64,000 nucleotides of DNA from Cladopsammia gracilis. Its lineage: Eukaryota > Cnidaria > Anthozoa > Scleractinia > Dendrophylliidae. Where the stretch lies: positions 868,001-932,000 of the forward strand of contig JAJGOT010000113.1 in the NCBI GenBank assembly GCA_022457155.1. Direction: 5' to 3'. Below are positions 10,819-21,302 of this stretch, in pieces (positions within the stretch are counted from its first letter, which is position 1; every line of letters begins with the position of its first letter). The notes under the pieces were generated by a model, which saw only the letters and a list, made by a program, of their open reading frames with translations, was not told where the DNA came from and did no database searches. The position numbers and the translations under genes were made by a program.

Positions 10819-11065
10819 GTAGCAGGCGCCGGTTTATATCAAGGGCGAAATTTCGAGGACGCGTGTTCCGGTAGTTTCTTGGTGTTGCGGATGGTGTGAC
10901 CACTAAATGATGTAAAGCAAAAGATTCAAAAGAAACTGAACAATACCCACACCACAACACAAAACCTAACCAACAATGGCTTCCGCAACACCAAGAAACA
11001 CCCCGTGTTCCCCTCACGCGCGGGTCCTCTGAATTTCGCCCTGTAAATAAACCGGCGCTTGCTAC
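10819..11065. mobile_element. Palindromic MITE, about 250 bp
   Basis: The left arm begins GTAGCAGGCGCCGGTTTAT and the right arm ends with its complement (ATAAACCGGCGCTTGCTAC). The match extends about 75 bases with small indels, through GGGCGAAATT, GAGGAC and TTTCTTGGTGTTGCGG. Minus-strand open frames over this region are not protein-like. Confidence 0.75.
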
Positions 11066-11081
11066 ATTGTTGCGCGCAACT

Positions 11082-11440
11082 TGTTAAAGGTGGCCAGACG
11101 CGAGGGGTCATGTAGCAGGGACTTGTCGCAGCGACATGTAGCAGCGACAAAAATTTGCGTAGTACACACTGAGGGACATGTAGCAGGGACGTGCGGCGGG
11201 GACATGTAGCAGGCACAAAATCATAGCGCTTGCACACACATGAAAATGTTGCGGGGACATGTCTCAGGGACATGTTGCAGCGACACTTCCCCTCGTGTGA
11301 ACTGATACTTTCATAATTGTGCAACACCAATTTTGGGGACATTTTGTCCCCGCGACATGTCGCACGGAGTTCAACTTGTTGCTACATGTCGTTGCGACAT
11401 GTCCCTGCTTCATGACCCCTCGTGTCTGATCACTTTAACA
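11082..11440. mobile_element. Palindromic MITE with ACATGTAGCAGGGAC repeats
   Basis: TTGTTAAAGGTGGCCAGACG then CGAGGGGTCATG on the left is mirrored by CATGACCCCTCGTGTCTGAT then CACTTTAACA on the right. The inside is built of repeated words of the type GGGACATGT(A/T)GCAG and GTCGCNGCGACATG. A typical short-word hairpin element without genes. Confidence 0.7.
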
Positions 11441-11602
11441 CGCGTTTGGCCACCCTGTTGCAACATGTTGGATCAAATTTGACCATTTTCAAACTTGATC
11501 CAACATGTTGCAACATGTTGCGCGCGTTTGGCCAGCTCCTTCACAACACGATCCAACAATGTTGCAAGATGTTGCGTTCGTTTGGCCGGGCCTTTGGGCA
11601 GC
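11441..11602. mobile_element. Hairpin element with GTTGCAACATGTTGGATCAA arms
   Basis: GTTGCAACATGTTGGATCAA at 11,457 is the exact complement of TTGATCCAACATGTTGCAAC ending near 11,515. The repeat GCGTTTGGCC / CGTTTGGCC bounds it at 11,442, 11,524 and 11,578. Adjacent to the preceding MITE; possibly two related insertions. Confidence 0.55.
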
Positions 11603-11639
11603 TAAAGAGAGCAAACATTGTAAGATAAAGAGCTCTTAT

Positions 11640-12003
11640 TAAACCTTTTGTACCACATGTACTCGTCCAATCATGGGATATGCTTGTCCTGTTTTCCATA
11701 GCGCTCTACCCTCCTATCTCCCTGATGAACTAGAATGTTTACATACGCGCGCTATGAAAATTATTTTCCCTTTCTTTACTTATCGTGATACGCTAATTAT
11801 CGCCAACCTTTCGGACCGTAGAAGAGCCTTAACGTCCAAGGCTATTCGAGGACATTTGTAACAACTCTGATCATAAACTGCACAAACACCTACCTTAGCC
11901 AAACAAATGCAACATCAATCTGAGAAATGGCCGAAAATTCCATGCCCGAGTTTGTAGAACAACCAGACTCAAGAACAGTTTTATTTATAGTAATTGCACA
12001 TAG
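11640..12003 (+). pseudogene. 3' end of a LINE reverse-transcriptase ORF (CR1/L2-like)
   Basis: An open stretch containing TRPIMGYACPVFHSALPSYL then ELECLHTRAMKIIFP and DRRRALTSKA matches the region after the RT domain of CR1/L2-type LINEs in invertebrates (usual form: RPxxEYACPVFHxxLP..L). After the stop at 11,859-11,861 a shifted frame holds HKLHKHLP, NLRNGRKFHARVCRTTRLKN and SFIYSNCT before the TAG at 12,001-12,003, the usual ending of these ORFs. This is a 5'-truncated, frameshifted copy. The AT-rich sequence to about 12,240, with AATAAAA near its end, may be its 3' UTR. Confidence 0.75.
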
Positions 12004-12559
12004 GTAGGCGCAGAGGTTGTATATATCTCATAAATATCCTAGTTAGTTTGATTTGTACATGTGTAGATAATTAATATTTTATATCTGAATTGTAATTTTT
12101 AGATTTTTACTGTTGTAAAGTTTTTTATTTAATTCAGCATATTGCTGCAATTTCGAAACTTAAAAAATTATTTATTCAGAGGCTATAGCCTGTCTCTGAG
12201 AGTTATGTTTTTGTCCAATATAATTCAAATAAAACTTGCATTCATATTCTTTAAGAGGTAAGTTGACATCGCTTGTTTTTATTGCTGTGAAAGACCATTA
12301 CGAAAGTCGAGGGCAATAAGAACGTAGCTTAGTAAGCGAAAAGTTTAATGAGCAGAAAAATGGGTCTGAACGTGTGTTACAAGTATCCATCTTAGGCCAC
12401 TCCCACGCGTGTTCGTTTTCATTTATTTTTATTGTAAAACGGAGCTTATTTTGACCATTTTATTTGGCTAGGCATTCAGTCCACACGTAAACGTATGAAC
12501 GCTTCTCAAAGGGAATTCTTTCAAAATTGAGATTTATAGCATACTTGTGACGTTAGGAA
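12004..12559. other. LINE 3' tail and non-coding sequence
   Basis: AT-rich. The first 240 bases are probably the LINE 3' UTR; nothing else is recognised. Confidence 0.4.
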
Positions 12560-13125
12560 AGCACAATCATAGGCTCCTAAGAGCCAACCCTTGAATAATA
12601 AATGCTAACGCTTAACGCAATATTGCGGTAAGTTCATGTTTTCACACTGACACGGTTCAATATATTTTTTTTAAATTAAACGTAAGGATTTTTGACAAAT
12701 GCCCCCCCCCCCCCCCACCAAAAAAAAAAATAATAATTAATGAATCAATAAATAAGGTTCATCACTTTCATAATGTTCAGTCCGAAGAGGAAGAAAACAA
12801 AAAACAAAAAAGAACGTCCCGAGCGAGATTCGAACCTGGCGTGCGTTTCTCGAAAGTCCCGAAAACTTTTCGGACCCGAAAAGCTGTGTTACGTGCAGAA
12901 TGTTTACCAATAAAGATTTGGTTTTTGGTGAATTTGAAAGCTAAACAATAAAATCTTACGTTTACTACACAACTTTAGCTGATTTGTGGGCTAAAAAGTT
13001 CAACGCCTTTCTTTAGAAACTACATTTAAAAAATTGCTTTCGGGCCCGAAAAGTCTTCGGGAGCTTCGAGAAACGCACGCCTGTCATTCCGCGCTTTACA
13101 CCATCCGGGCACCGTGATCACTGAC
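12560..13125 (-). mobile_element. tRNA-derived SINE, minus strand, split by a MITE
   Basis: On the minus strand the sequence starts near 13,125 with GTGCCCGGATGGTGTAAAGC (an A-box-like tRNA head). After the inserted MITE it resumes with CAGGTTCGAATCTCGCTCGG (B box). The body, read toward 12,560, shares AAAATCCTTACGTTTAATTT, GTGTCAGTGTGAAAACNTNA and GGCTCTTAGGAGCC with the plus-strand copies at 36.2 and 51.4 kb. SINEs of this kind are transcribed by RNA polymerase III from the internal boxes and copied by LINE enzymes. A homopolymer C/A run at 12,702-12,730 interrupts this copy. Confidence 0.75.
12839..13080. mobile_element. MITE inside the SINE's tRNA-like head
   Basis: The left end, GCGTGCGTTTCTCGAAAGTC then CCGAAAACTTTTCGG, is mirrored by the right end CCGAAAAGTCTTCGGGAGCT then TCGAGAAACGCACGC. 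CTG stands on both sides, a possible 3-bp target duplication. It separates the A-box and B-box parts of the SINE. Confidence 0.8.
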
Positions 13126-13389
13126 TAAAACTGGGATAAATTTAATTACCTCACTAAGTTTACAGCTGATGGAAGGAGCGAGAGAGCGAGTGAGTGCTCA
13201 TTTGCATATCTGTCTCCGTTACCGATAACACGTTCATAACGCATGCCCGTATTCACGGATTAAAAACGGAGGAGAAAACGATGTGGTAAGAAACAAATCA
13301 CAGCTGGGTATCAGAGGATAGCTTTTTCCGCGCTCACATTTGAGGATTGAGGGACGAAGTGCAACCGTTGATAACTCGGTGACCAAGTT

Positions 13390-13659
13390 ATGGCGGATAA
13401 TCGAGGCAAACTATTTCCCAGACGCAACCCCCCACCTGCGATTAACCTACAAATGATGGCACCTTGGTTCAAGCGTCGCTACTTGGCTTACCTTCAAAGG
13501 ATTCAACAGGGAGGTGCAACAATTGGTGGTTTACGCTCCTGTACGCTTGGAATTCAGATGACAATCAGTTCCCACGATCCGTTTCCACCAGCACAACAGG
13601 CCCAAGAAGCCGAAACATTACGTGCTGCCGAAGAAGCTTGTGTTGAAGATGGACCTTAA
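13390..13659 (+). CDS. Unrecognised 89-codon ORF
   Basis: ATG GCG GAT AAT at 13,390, then 89 codons to TAA. The product is rich in Pro, Arg and Gln, with NRGKLFPRRNPPPA near the start and an acidic end (AEEACVEDGP). It has no signal peptide, membrane segment or family motif that I can name. It could be a first exon or a chance frame. It lies in slightly GC-richer sequence than its surroundings, the only reason to list it. Confidence 0.25.
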   Translation: MADNRGKLFPRRNPPPAINLQMMAPWFKRRYLAYLQRIQQGGATIGGLRSCTLGIQMTISSHDPFPPAQQAQEAETLRAAEEACVEDGP

Positions 13660-14642
13660 GGTGGATTTGTCGCATCTCAGACGGAAGGAGGTGGAAGACC
13701 TGTCTTTCCAGTCTTCTTAGCTGAGACACATCACCAAGACGATCGACTCATCAAACCATTTACGTGAAGCAAAACTCGTGGCACCCTTTGTCTGTCTACG
13801 GAGGAACAAAGCATTTGCTGGCAAGGCCGTATGCTACAGCTCAGTTCTACTCTGGGCACACACAGGACAACCGAGGAGTTGAAATGTGGCCAATCTTTTT
13901 CGTTTTTGCCGACATTAGCGATGCTCATTAGTCGTGCTAGCGCTGCTGGTCTACAAGCCAAGCCCGACTTATAAATTGGGTTGTGGGCATGTGCTTCTCT
14001 TTGTTTTCAAGTGGTTTGTAGCCTGCGGCGAAGTGTTAGTGATGTCAAATCAGTTAACATTGCAACTTCAAGCTCATGGATGAATTGGATTTATTTACAA
14101 CATGTAAAGAAAAGGGTTAATGATGAAACGAAACATATTAAGTAAAAGGAACTTACATTATTGCCGGATTTGGCGAGAATTCCATTCGATAACGATTTTC
14201 TTTCCTTTCTTTTCGAGCAACAGATAAATGAAGGTAATAAAGTTTAAGTTGAAGGCTAGTTAAAGTTGACCTTGCATGCACGAGTGATTGCGATCACTTT
14301 TTGTGACCGGAAAAGCGACTGTAAAACAAATCATAACAATTGAATTAATTCTCGTACATTAGAGGGAAAAGAGGCACTTACCAGCCCCTTAAAGCCCGAC
14401 TTCACTACTCGAAGAGTTCTTGTTAAATAAACAAAGTGTAACTTTGTATGACTGAATACAAACATCCATGATAAACAGGTTCAATATAAGTGATGAACAA
14501 CATGCTATTTTACTGTATTCAGCAGTGTGTATTGTTAACTTATCATATTCCACAAAACAGTTGTTTTATTTGGATGGTTTCGTTTTGAAGTGAGTTGTAA
14601 CCGATAATACTCTTTATTATTATTAACGTTGGTTTAGTCGCA

Positions 14643-14686
<44 letters not shown>

Positions 14687-15164
14687 TTATTCACTTAATA
14701 TAGCGCCTTTTAACATTAAAATGATCAAAAGCGCTTTACACAAGTTTTATACTAATAATAAATAAAAGTTTTGAAACTGACCTGTTAAAAAATTTTATAA
14801 AAAGTTTAAAAGTTTTTCTTTAAAATATGGTCAACATTTAAAATTCAACCGGAAGTAAAACCTTATGCGTAGAAGGTATAATATTTTAGCTTGATGTGTA
14901 TTCATTTTTAAACGGCTAATCAAACAAGTCGAATCTTTGTCCGTTGCCAGAGCTACACGAGACGAAATTTAAATTAAAAACCGTGGAGCTCTGGGGACGA
15001 GAATGCACACGGGCGTTCCTAGAGTCTGCGTAACCCTTGTCTAGCGCAACGGGTTCGGGTTAGGGTTAAGACAAGGGTAAGACGGACCCTTGCAATAAGA
15101 TTGACTCGGCCATGCATTAAAAGTCGACCGACCGCATGAATTTCCCGGGTAAAACCATAAATTA
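13660..15164. other. Non-coding stretch
   Basis: Contains an AAT microsatellite followed by TATAGCGCCTTTT and AAAGCGCTTTACA, a common dispersed-repeat signature. No gene seen. Confidence 0.35.
14647..14688. repeat. (AAT)n microsatellite
   Basis: About 42 bases of pure AAT repeat. Confidence 0.95.
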
Positions 15165-16074
15165 CAGTGAAAGCTGTATAAGCGGACCCCATATTTTAGT
15201 GGACACCCTTTATTAGGCGGACACACTCGGCCAGAGTCCCTTAAGGTTACAGTGTACCTTCGGGGGTGTCTCCAGTATAACAGCTCTAGCGTCTTAAGAT
15301 TACATTTAATATACATAAACCCAGATATCAAATTAAAGTTTATAGAGCTGGCTATCTAAATATGGAAACCATTTGGTAATAAAATGAATTGTCGAATTTT
15401 TTACGACGTCTGAATTCGAACGTCCGAATCAGGTTTAAAACGCTATAACTCAAAGCGATTATTATATTTTGCTAATTTGATTTGTTCTCGGGTTTCGGAC
15501 ACGAAGCGCTAAAAAAACGTGTCGGCGATTTTCCATATTCAATTGCAGTGAAAAGTTACAGAATATTTTCGAAAAGGGGAGAAAAAAAATTGGAATGATC
15601 GCACGGAAATGCCTCTTGACGAAAAAGTTTTCGGAATTAAAAAATTCGCCGACACGTTTTTGTTGATTATATGTTAGCCCAGCTTCTCTCCAAATTTAAG
15701 GAAAATCGAACAAATTCCCTTTGAGTTGTAGCTCTTTAAAGTGTCCCCAACAAGCGAAAAATTAACTTTGAGAAAACGGCGCTTAAAAAAACATATTGCT
15801 TAATAAACAAACTCCGCCCACAAAAGTTATACCGTCATTTCTCCGTCAATTTTCACTATTTTTTGATACTTTTTTTTTGGATGAAAGTTCATCCTGCAAA
15901 CTTTATTTTAACGCCAAAAAAAATTTTCAATAAATTTTCGATCTGAAGGTACACTGTAACCTTAATTTCTTCCCATGTTTACTGTAAAACGATCCTGTAT
16001 TATTCAGCGGACCCGTTTATCAAGAGAACCCGTGCGAGGGTCCTGAGGATGTCCGCTGAATACTGACTTGACTG
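15165..16074. mobile_element. pogo/Tc1-like MITE split by a second element
   Basis: Left end CAGTGAAAGCTGTATAAGCGG (preceded by TA) and right end, read on the complement, CAGTCAAGTCAGTATTCAGC GGAC, share the CAGT...GCGGAC pattern of pogo/Tigger-type terminal repeats. GCGGAC words recur inside both ends. There is no transposase; the middle is occupied by the element at 15,245-15,961. Confidence 0.55.
15245..15961. mobile_element. TTAA-flanked non-autonomous element (piggyBac-like)
   Basis: Terminal inverted repeats GGTTACAGTGTACCTTC are perfect at both ends and are flanked by TTAA at 15,241-15,244 and 15,962-15,965. 717 bp, AT-rich, no ORF. It sits inside the pogo-like element, so it arrived later. 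TTAA duplication is the hallmark of piggyBac transposition. Confidence 0.75.
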
Positions 16075-16593
16075 TGCAAGTAAAAAAAGAGAAAAGTCCG
16101 TTATAATACGATTTTAACTTTGGGAAGCTCACAACTTTTTCCCGAGTCTGTGCGTTTACTAAATCATTTTACGATTTACTAAAAAACGTTTCAAGCTTTT
16201 TTTAAAGAGACAAGTCGGCGCCGTGTACATTCGTTTTCTGTTTGAATGCGTGACAACCGAAAATTCACTCCACGGTTTTGGTTTGACGCATGCGCAAATA
16301 TCGCACCGCGGTGGAGTCGGTAAAGTCCATGTCGTCTACCTGCTATAGTTCAGAAGGAGGTCGGATACCTTAATGAGAATATATAACGTAATGTCGACAC
16401 TTAGAATTTTATTTTCAATAAATTTTTAAGTGTAAAAAAGAAAATCTAAAATCCCCACTCAGGATTAAACCTGTGACCTCTGCTAGGCTTAGGCTTACAT
16501 AGCCTATAATAACGGTAAAACCACAACGACAAACCAATGAAGACAGAGTACCGGATCTATCGTAGACCTGGATCAGTAAAAATCTTGAAATAG

Positions 16594-16944
16594 TAATGGT
16601 AAAAACGGCAAACTGATCCTTACGGCAAGAAGAAAAGATAGAGAAGAAAAGATAGAGAAGATAAACAATGGTATAAATAGACGTGATGAACTTAATTAGT
16701 GACATTTAGCTTATTTCTTACCAATCACTTTCTGTTATTTTGTTGTACGTCATATTTCAAATGATTTATATGTAACGGTCCTTTTATATCTGTATTCATT
16801 TTTGTTTTCTAGCCCCCGTAGAAGGTTTGTTTTGCAAACCGAAATATCGGTTAAATACATTCAACTGTTTATTATTTTTTTATTTCAGTTCTGTCTCTAT
16901 CTTTTTTTCTTGCCGTAAGGATCAGTTTGCCGTTTTTACCATTA
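16594..16944. mobile_element. Foldback/hairpin element, about 350 bp
   Basis: The left arm, TAATGGTAAAAACGGCAAAC then TGATCCTTACGGCAAGAA, is the near-perfect complement of the right arm ending TTTACCATTA at 16,944, with a short AGATAGAGAAG repeat next to the left arm. The loop contains GCAAACCGAAATATCGGTTA, a phrase I associate with non-coding ends of other repeats. A minus-strand open frame at 16,415-16,705 is incidental. Confidence 0.7.
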
Positions 16945-16985
16945 CATAGCCTACCGTACCAGAGCACCACCTAGCTTCTGGCCTT

Positions 16986-17003
16986 CGGGGGGGGGGGGGG
17001 GGG
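16986..17003. repeat. Poly-G run
   Basis: About 18 consecutive G, a likely indel hotspot. Confidence 0.9.
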
Positions 17004-17208
17004 CGGTAACCTTCTTGCCCGAAAAATGTACAGAATGCCCGAATGCGTGGGTATTGAAATCGGGATACAAACGCACTCAAAAAACCGATTACAATTCTTA
17101 CGTCTAATGTTTTTTAAGTAATGTAACTGTTATAATTCCAAAAATAGTTTTTTCGAAAACCTCGCACACTCAATGACCTCAATGCAGACGATAGCAAGGC
17201 TATTTAGT

Positions 17209-18930
17209 CTATTCTGTCCCCTGAATGAGCACTTCGCTGAGCATGATATTGCGGGGATGACGGCCAGAATGGACGCGACCTTTGAGAGCATCGGGGTCAT
17301 TTAATAAAGGCTGATTTCGTGCAATGCTTCTGTCAATGACTTCTGCAGCTGTTTTTATTGATCTCTCCACGTGTGCTGTCTTGAATTGACTGGACAGGCG
17401 TTGGTCTGCCTGGTGTAGCTCCTTGTCGAGGTTATAGTTCTTGGCAACCAGGTCAAAGCCATCACTGGTGGGCGATTTACTAAGGGTGATTATCCAGAGA
17501 GGTGAAAAATGTGTTGACACGGTGGTAATCCTCTGGTTTCGATGGCGGAGAAGCAGTACTGACTTTTCGGTTTTCCTCGACTAACGCTTGGAAGCGCGTT
17601 GATGGTTGTCGTCGTGGCACACGAGCATCGCGGAATGAAAAATCCGATTCAGCAATCCATGATATCTTAACACTGATACATTCACACAGTCCCCGCACTG
17701 AGGTGAAGCTCTCCTCATTTCGGCAGCTTCGTTGGGTCACTAAGGTCAAATTGGCATTTTGCCTCGCTGTGATCACATCCACAGTCTGTCCCTGAAGGTA
17801 ACAGCTGAGGTAAGCACTCAGGCTGCTCGTATTTGATAAAAACATACAGACCGAGGATGAACTGGAAATCACAGTTTCCATGCAGAAGTGAGCGACTTTC
17901 TGAGTATTTTTTAGCGTCCGTATCGGTGGATAGTACTAGCAATACCTTCACTATTCGCTCGAGCTGCTGGTCGACGGCTTTCATCGCTTCCCGCCGAGAT
18001 GACCATCTTGTTACACTTTGAGACTTCAATGCCTTAAGCAAGCTACCCTCTTCAGTCTCGATGTCTCCAAACAAAGCGGTCGCTTTGTGCTAGCTTCTAG
18101 AAAATTGTGCAGGCCCCAGATTGTGCAAAGAGTATTTCGCAATGGTTCCTCTGTTGTCATGGTGTCTTGCAGTGCCGAATTTAACAAGTGGCCATAACGG
18201 TGCACATAAATCGCGAGCGGAGAGCATTCTTTTATTCGCGCACTGAGTCCCTTATTTACGCCACTCATATTACTTGCACCGTCAAAGTATTCACCCACGA
18301 TATTCTGGATCTCTAACTGTAGCTTGTTGATGACGTCCTTGACTAGTTGGTAAAGAGTTTCACCATATGTTGCTTTCTTTCCATGAAATCCAACAAAAGC
18401 TTCTTTGTTACTGTCATTCGCTATATAACTAAGACAGATTCACACCTGCTCGTCTCGGCTTATATATCGGACGTTTCATCTATTATATAATAATCCAGTA
18501 CCAGCCCTTATCTCTTACATTACAGATAAGTTCAGTTATGAGGTCAGCAAAAATTTTCAGTAGCTCATTCTGGATGTTTGGCGAGGTCCATTGAGCGTGG
18601 TTTTGTAACTGAGTGTTCACTTCTCTTCCAGTCAAGGAATGTCTTTACATCGAGGTGCAAAGCTCTAGAAAATTACCCCTGTTGACATCTGACCATTGTT
18701 TGAGATTCGATCAATCCTTTGAGCGATATTTCGTTGGGCGGTGTAAAAAAGACATTCGATGATCACACGTAAAAACTCACGATTGCGTTGGACGTACTTG
18801 CGATGCCCATCATCCATGATGCTAATTATCGAAGAGGGTTTCCTCTGCATCTGGCGGTATTCCAGCCACTTTGTCATCGCCAGAGAGTGCGTCTCACTTT
18901 GATGTTGTGTATGTGGTATCTTTTTTCGTT
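17209..18930 (-). pseudogene. hAT-family (ZMYM1-like) transposase pseudogene
   Basis: Four to five minus-strand frames line up in N-to-C order from 18,930 to 17,209. They are: TKWLEYRQMQRK then FLRVIIECLFYTAQRNIAQR (18,877-18,665); HAQWTSPNIQNELLKIFADL (about 18,600-18,480); VGEYFDGASNMSGVNKGLSA then VHRYGHLLNSALQD (18,298-18,026); SQSVTRWSSRREAM (18,074-17,715); and tail segments. These are the DUF4371 and RNase-H-like parts of ZMYM1-type hAT transposases (usual words: QNIAFRGH, CYDGASNMSG, NLVLVD, TRWSSR). Several frameshifts and stops separate them. The C-terminal dimerisation segment is absent, so the copy is dead and truncated. Confidence 0.8.
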
Positions 18931-19180
18931 TTCTCCCAAGTGCTGTTGCCCGGCCCGTACGCCTATGCCGGGAGTTCTCAGGTTGTTTAGACGTAAATTA
19001 TCGCGTTCGAAGATCGCAATCCTAATTTCGTTTTGGTTTTCATGTGCTTTATGTACAGTAAAATTTGAGATTTTATGGTGGCCGGAGTAGTTATACATGG
19101 CTACCGGGGACATAGTCAAAAGTCCCAATGGTTTGGGCGTGGCACTCCCTTGATTGGAGGAATAGTCAAAATCCCCAATA

Positions 19181-19230
19181 TGACGTCATCAAAGCGAGGG
19201 AGAGTCCAAAGTCCGCCTAAGATGACGTCA
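19181..19230. promoter_or_regulatory. Paired TGACGTCA (CRE/ATF-like) sites, left arm outer domain
   Basis: TGACGTCA at 19,181-19,188 and 19,223-19,230, with a third at 19,981-19,988. Each is an exact 8-bp palindrome, the consensus for CREB/ATF dimers. Function is inference. Confidence 0.45.
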
Positions 19231-19329
19231 TTGATCCCCTGGTCGGAAGCCCCCTCGGCTTCAAGCCCCCATGGTTCTTGAAAAATCCCCCAGGGGTGAA
19301 ACAAGGAGCCCACACAAGTATTCAAAGTT

Positions 19330-19925
19330 CAAACAAGTTTAATGAGTTTAAAAAGCAAGTTTTCAAAAGTAAAAAATCTGAATTTTATATAGGGGATTTG
19401 ACTAGAATTTTTTTTTTGAATTTTTTTCGACTTTTTTTTTTGGAATTTTTTTCAATTTTTGAGTAATATAGGTGATTTTGAGTATCGAATTTTTTCAAAA
19501 AATTTTTCGATTTTTTTTCAAATTTTTTGGGGCATAGTCAAATTTCCCTAACCACGCCCAATAGGGGATTTTGACTAGAATGTTTTTATATAGTGGATTT
19601 TGACTAGAATTATTTTTTCAATTTTTTGTCATTTTTTTTTCAAATTTTCTTGAATTTTTTTTTTCAATTTTTGAGTAATATAGGTGATTTTGAGCATCGA
19701 ATTTTTTCAAGAAATTTTTCGATTTTTTTTTTTCAAATTTTTTGGGGAATAGTCAAATTTCCCTAACCACACCCAATAGGGGATTTTGACTAGAATTTTT
19801 TATAGAATAATTTTTTTTGAATAATTTTTTTGAATATTTTTTTTTGAATTTTTTTTTGAATTTTTTTTTTTTGCATATCTTTTTCAAATTTTTTAATTTT
19901 TTTTAAATTCTTTTTTGGGTGAATT
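19330..19925. repeat. A/T-rich subrepeats, left arm
   Basis: Runs of T and AAATTTTT interspersed with at least two copies of a module reading AGTCAAATTTCCCTAACCAC GCCCAATAGGGGATTTTGAC (at about 19,540 and 19,755). Mirrored at 27,960-28,540. Confidence 0.8.
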
Positions 19926-19992
19926 TTTTTCCCATGGAATCCCAGTCAAACTGGTCATATCCCTTCACATTCCATTCTGATGACGTCACAGT

Positions 19993-20105
19993 TATCCCCC
20001 CCGCAAGAGTATCCCCCCCGCAAAAGTATCCCCCCGCATGAGACGATTCCTCCGCAAGAGTATTCCCCCGCAAGAGTATCCTTCGGCAAGAGGATCCCTC
20101 CGCAA
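19993..20105. repeat. CCCCCGCAAGAGTAT minisatellite, left arm
   Basis: About six or seven units of 15-17 bases, consensus CCCCCGCAAGAGTATC. The right-arm array has about one unit more. Confidence 0.85.
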
Positions 20106-20247
20106 GTCCTCCCGGGGAATGAATTGAGGAAGTCGAGTCAAAAGCCCCTATCCCTCCAGCATGGAAAGAAAAGAAGCCCACACAAGGATTCAAAGTTCAC
20201 AACAAGTTTTAATGAAAACCACTTCATAACGAGAAGAATTACAAAGG

Positions 20248-20403
20248 TTAACGTTTTCTTCTTCTTTTCTTGAGTAACTTTCCGATTGGGGTTCGGGCAA
20301 AACTTTTGACATGAGTTTCAAGATGTTCTTGCAAATCAGCGTAACGAGCAACGTGTCGTGAAACGCAGTCAACTCCTTGCCATTCTCTGGAAAACATTTT
20401 CAT
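20248..20403 (-). CDS. Small ORF with basic tail, left arm
   Basis: 51 codons, identical in position and reading to 27,473-27,628 in the right arm. Begins MKMFSREWQGVDC, continues ARYADLQEHLETH and ends KLLKKRRRKR. The L-x2-H-x3-H pattern recalls the second half of a C2H2 finger, and the end looks like a nuclear-localisation signal. It lacks a normal cysteine pair, and no family is recognised. It lies about 900 bases downstream of the outward TATA box. Real expression is unproven. Confidence 0.25.
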   Translation of the reverse strand: MKMFSREWQGVDCVSRHVARYADLQEHLETHVKSFARTPIGKLLKKRRRKR

Positions 20404-20578
20404 GGATGAAAGCTAAGTATTTTTAACAGAACAAATTTTCGTCGCATGACGAATCGAGCAAAGACAAATAAACAAACTACCTGAAACTACGAACCTGCGA
20501 AGAAAAAATCCCTTTCCTCCGCCGAAAACCTTCCACAAAGAGAGTTGTCTGATTTTTTAGCGATGAACCATCTTTGTT

Positions 20579-20734
20579 TCACTCGAGCGCTGAATAATTC
20601 TTTATGCAGAAAATAATACAAGCAATCACTTGGTGATTAGACCGCATAAAAAACTTCAGGGCAAACAATTCAAAGGCAGACATATTCCTCGAAGACGTGC
20701 CGTAAATCAGGTTCTCTTTCTCTTTCAATTCCAT
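20579..20734 (-). CDS. Small ORF, left arm
   Basis: 51 codons, mirrored at 27,142-27,297. Starts MELKEKENLIYGTSS and has a hydrophobic stretch (VIACIIFCI) near the end. Unrecognised; may be chance. Confidence 0.2.
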   Translation of the reverse strand: MELKEKENLIYGTSSRNMSAFELFALKFFMRSNHQVIACIIFCIKNYSALE

Positions 20735-20769
20735 CGCATGTTAGAGCGAAAATCAGCTTGACTCACCTC

Positions 20770-21066
20770 TCAGGACAATCCGTGAATGAAAAAAGGAAAA
20801 AGATAGTTTGACTTCAATGCTCGCAGAAAACTCGTTTGAAAGGAGAAACGTGAAAGTAAGCTTATTTTTAACAAAGCAAATTGTCGTCGCATGACGAATC
20901 GAGCAAAGACAATCAAACAAACTACGAACCCGTGGAAGGATTTTGCAGTGAAAAAAAATTCCCTTTCTTTCGCCGAAAAGGATGTCCTTTTTCCAAAGCC
21001 ACCTCTCTTAAACCTTCCACGAAGAGAGTTGTCCGACTTTTTAGCGATGAACCATCTTTGTTTCAT
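20770..21066 (-). CDS. Small ORF (98 codons), left arm
   Basis: Starts MKQRWFIAKKSDNSLRGRF, very basic in its first third, then Phe-rich. Identical product at 26,810-27,106. Part of the DNA behind it is duplicated about 490 bases further on (20,400-20,580), where the KQRWFIAKKSDNSL frame is also readable. A GAGGTGAGTC donor-like site lies just past the stop. No family recognised. Confidence 0.25.
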   Translation of the reverse strand: MKQRWFIAKKSDNSLRGRFKRGGFGKRTSFSAKEREFFFTAKSFHGFVVCLIVFARFVMRRQFALLKISLLSRFSFQTSFLRALKSNYLFPFFIHGLS

Positions 21067-21302
21067 ACCGTGAAAAAATCTTTCATGTATTTCTCAGAAC
21101 AGTGTTTTCCTAGAAAAACCCGACTTACGCCATCACTCGGTTCCAGATCACGCCGATAAAAGAGTTTGAATTAAATTTTCTTGTCCCAAGTAAGTTTTTG
21201 CAATAATCTTACATCTCATTTCTTCTTTCTTCTTGCCGAGCAACTTGTCTGGCTTTGCATTGTAAGTGAATGAATGAGAGAAGAACGACAGTGGGAGGGT
21301 TT

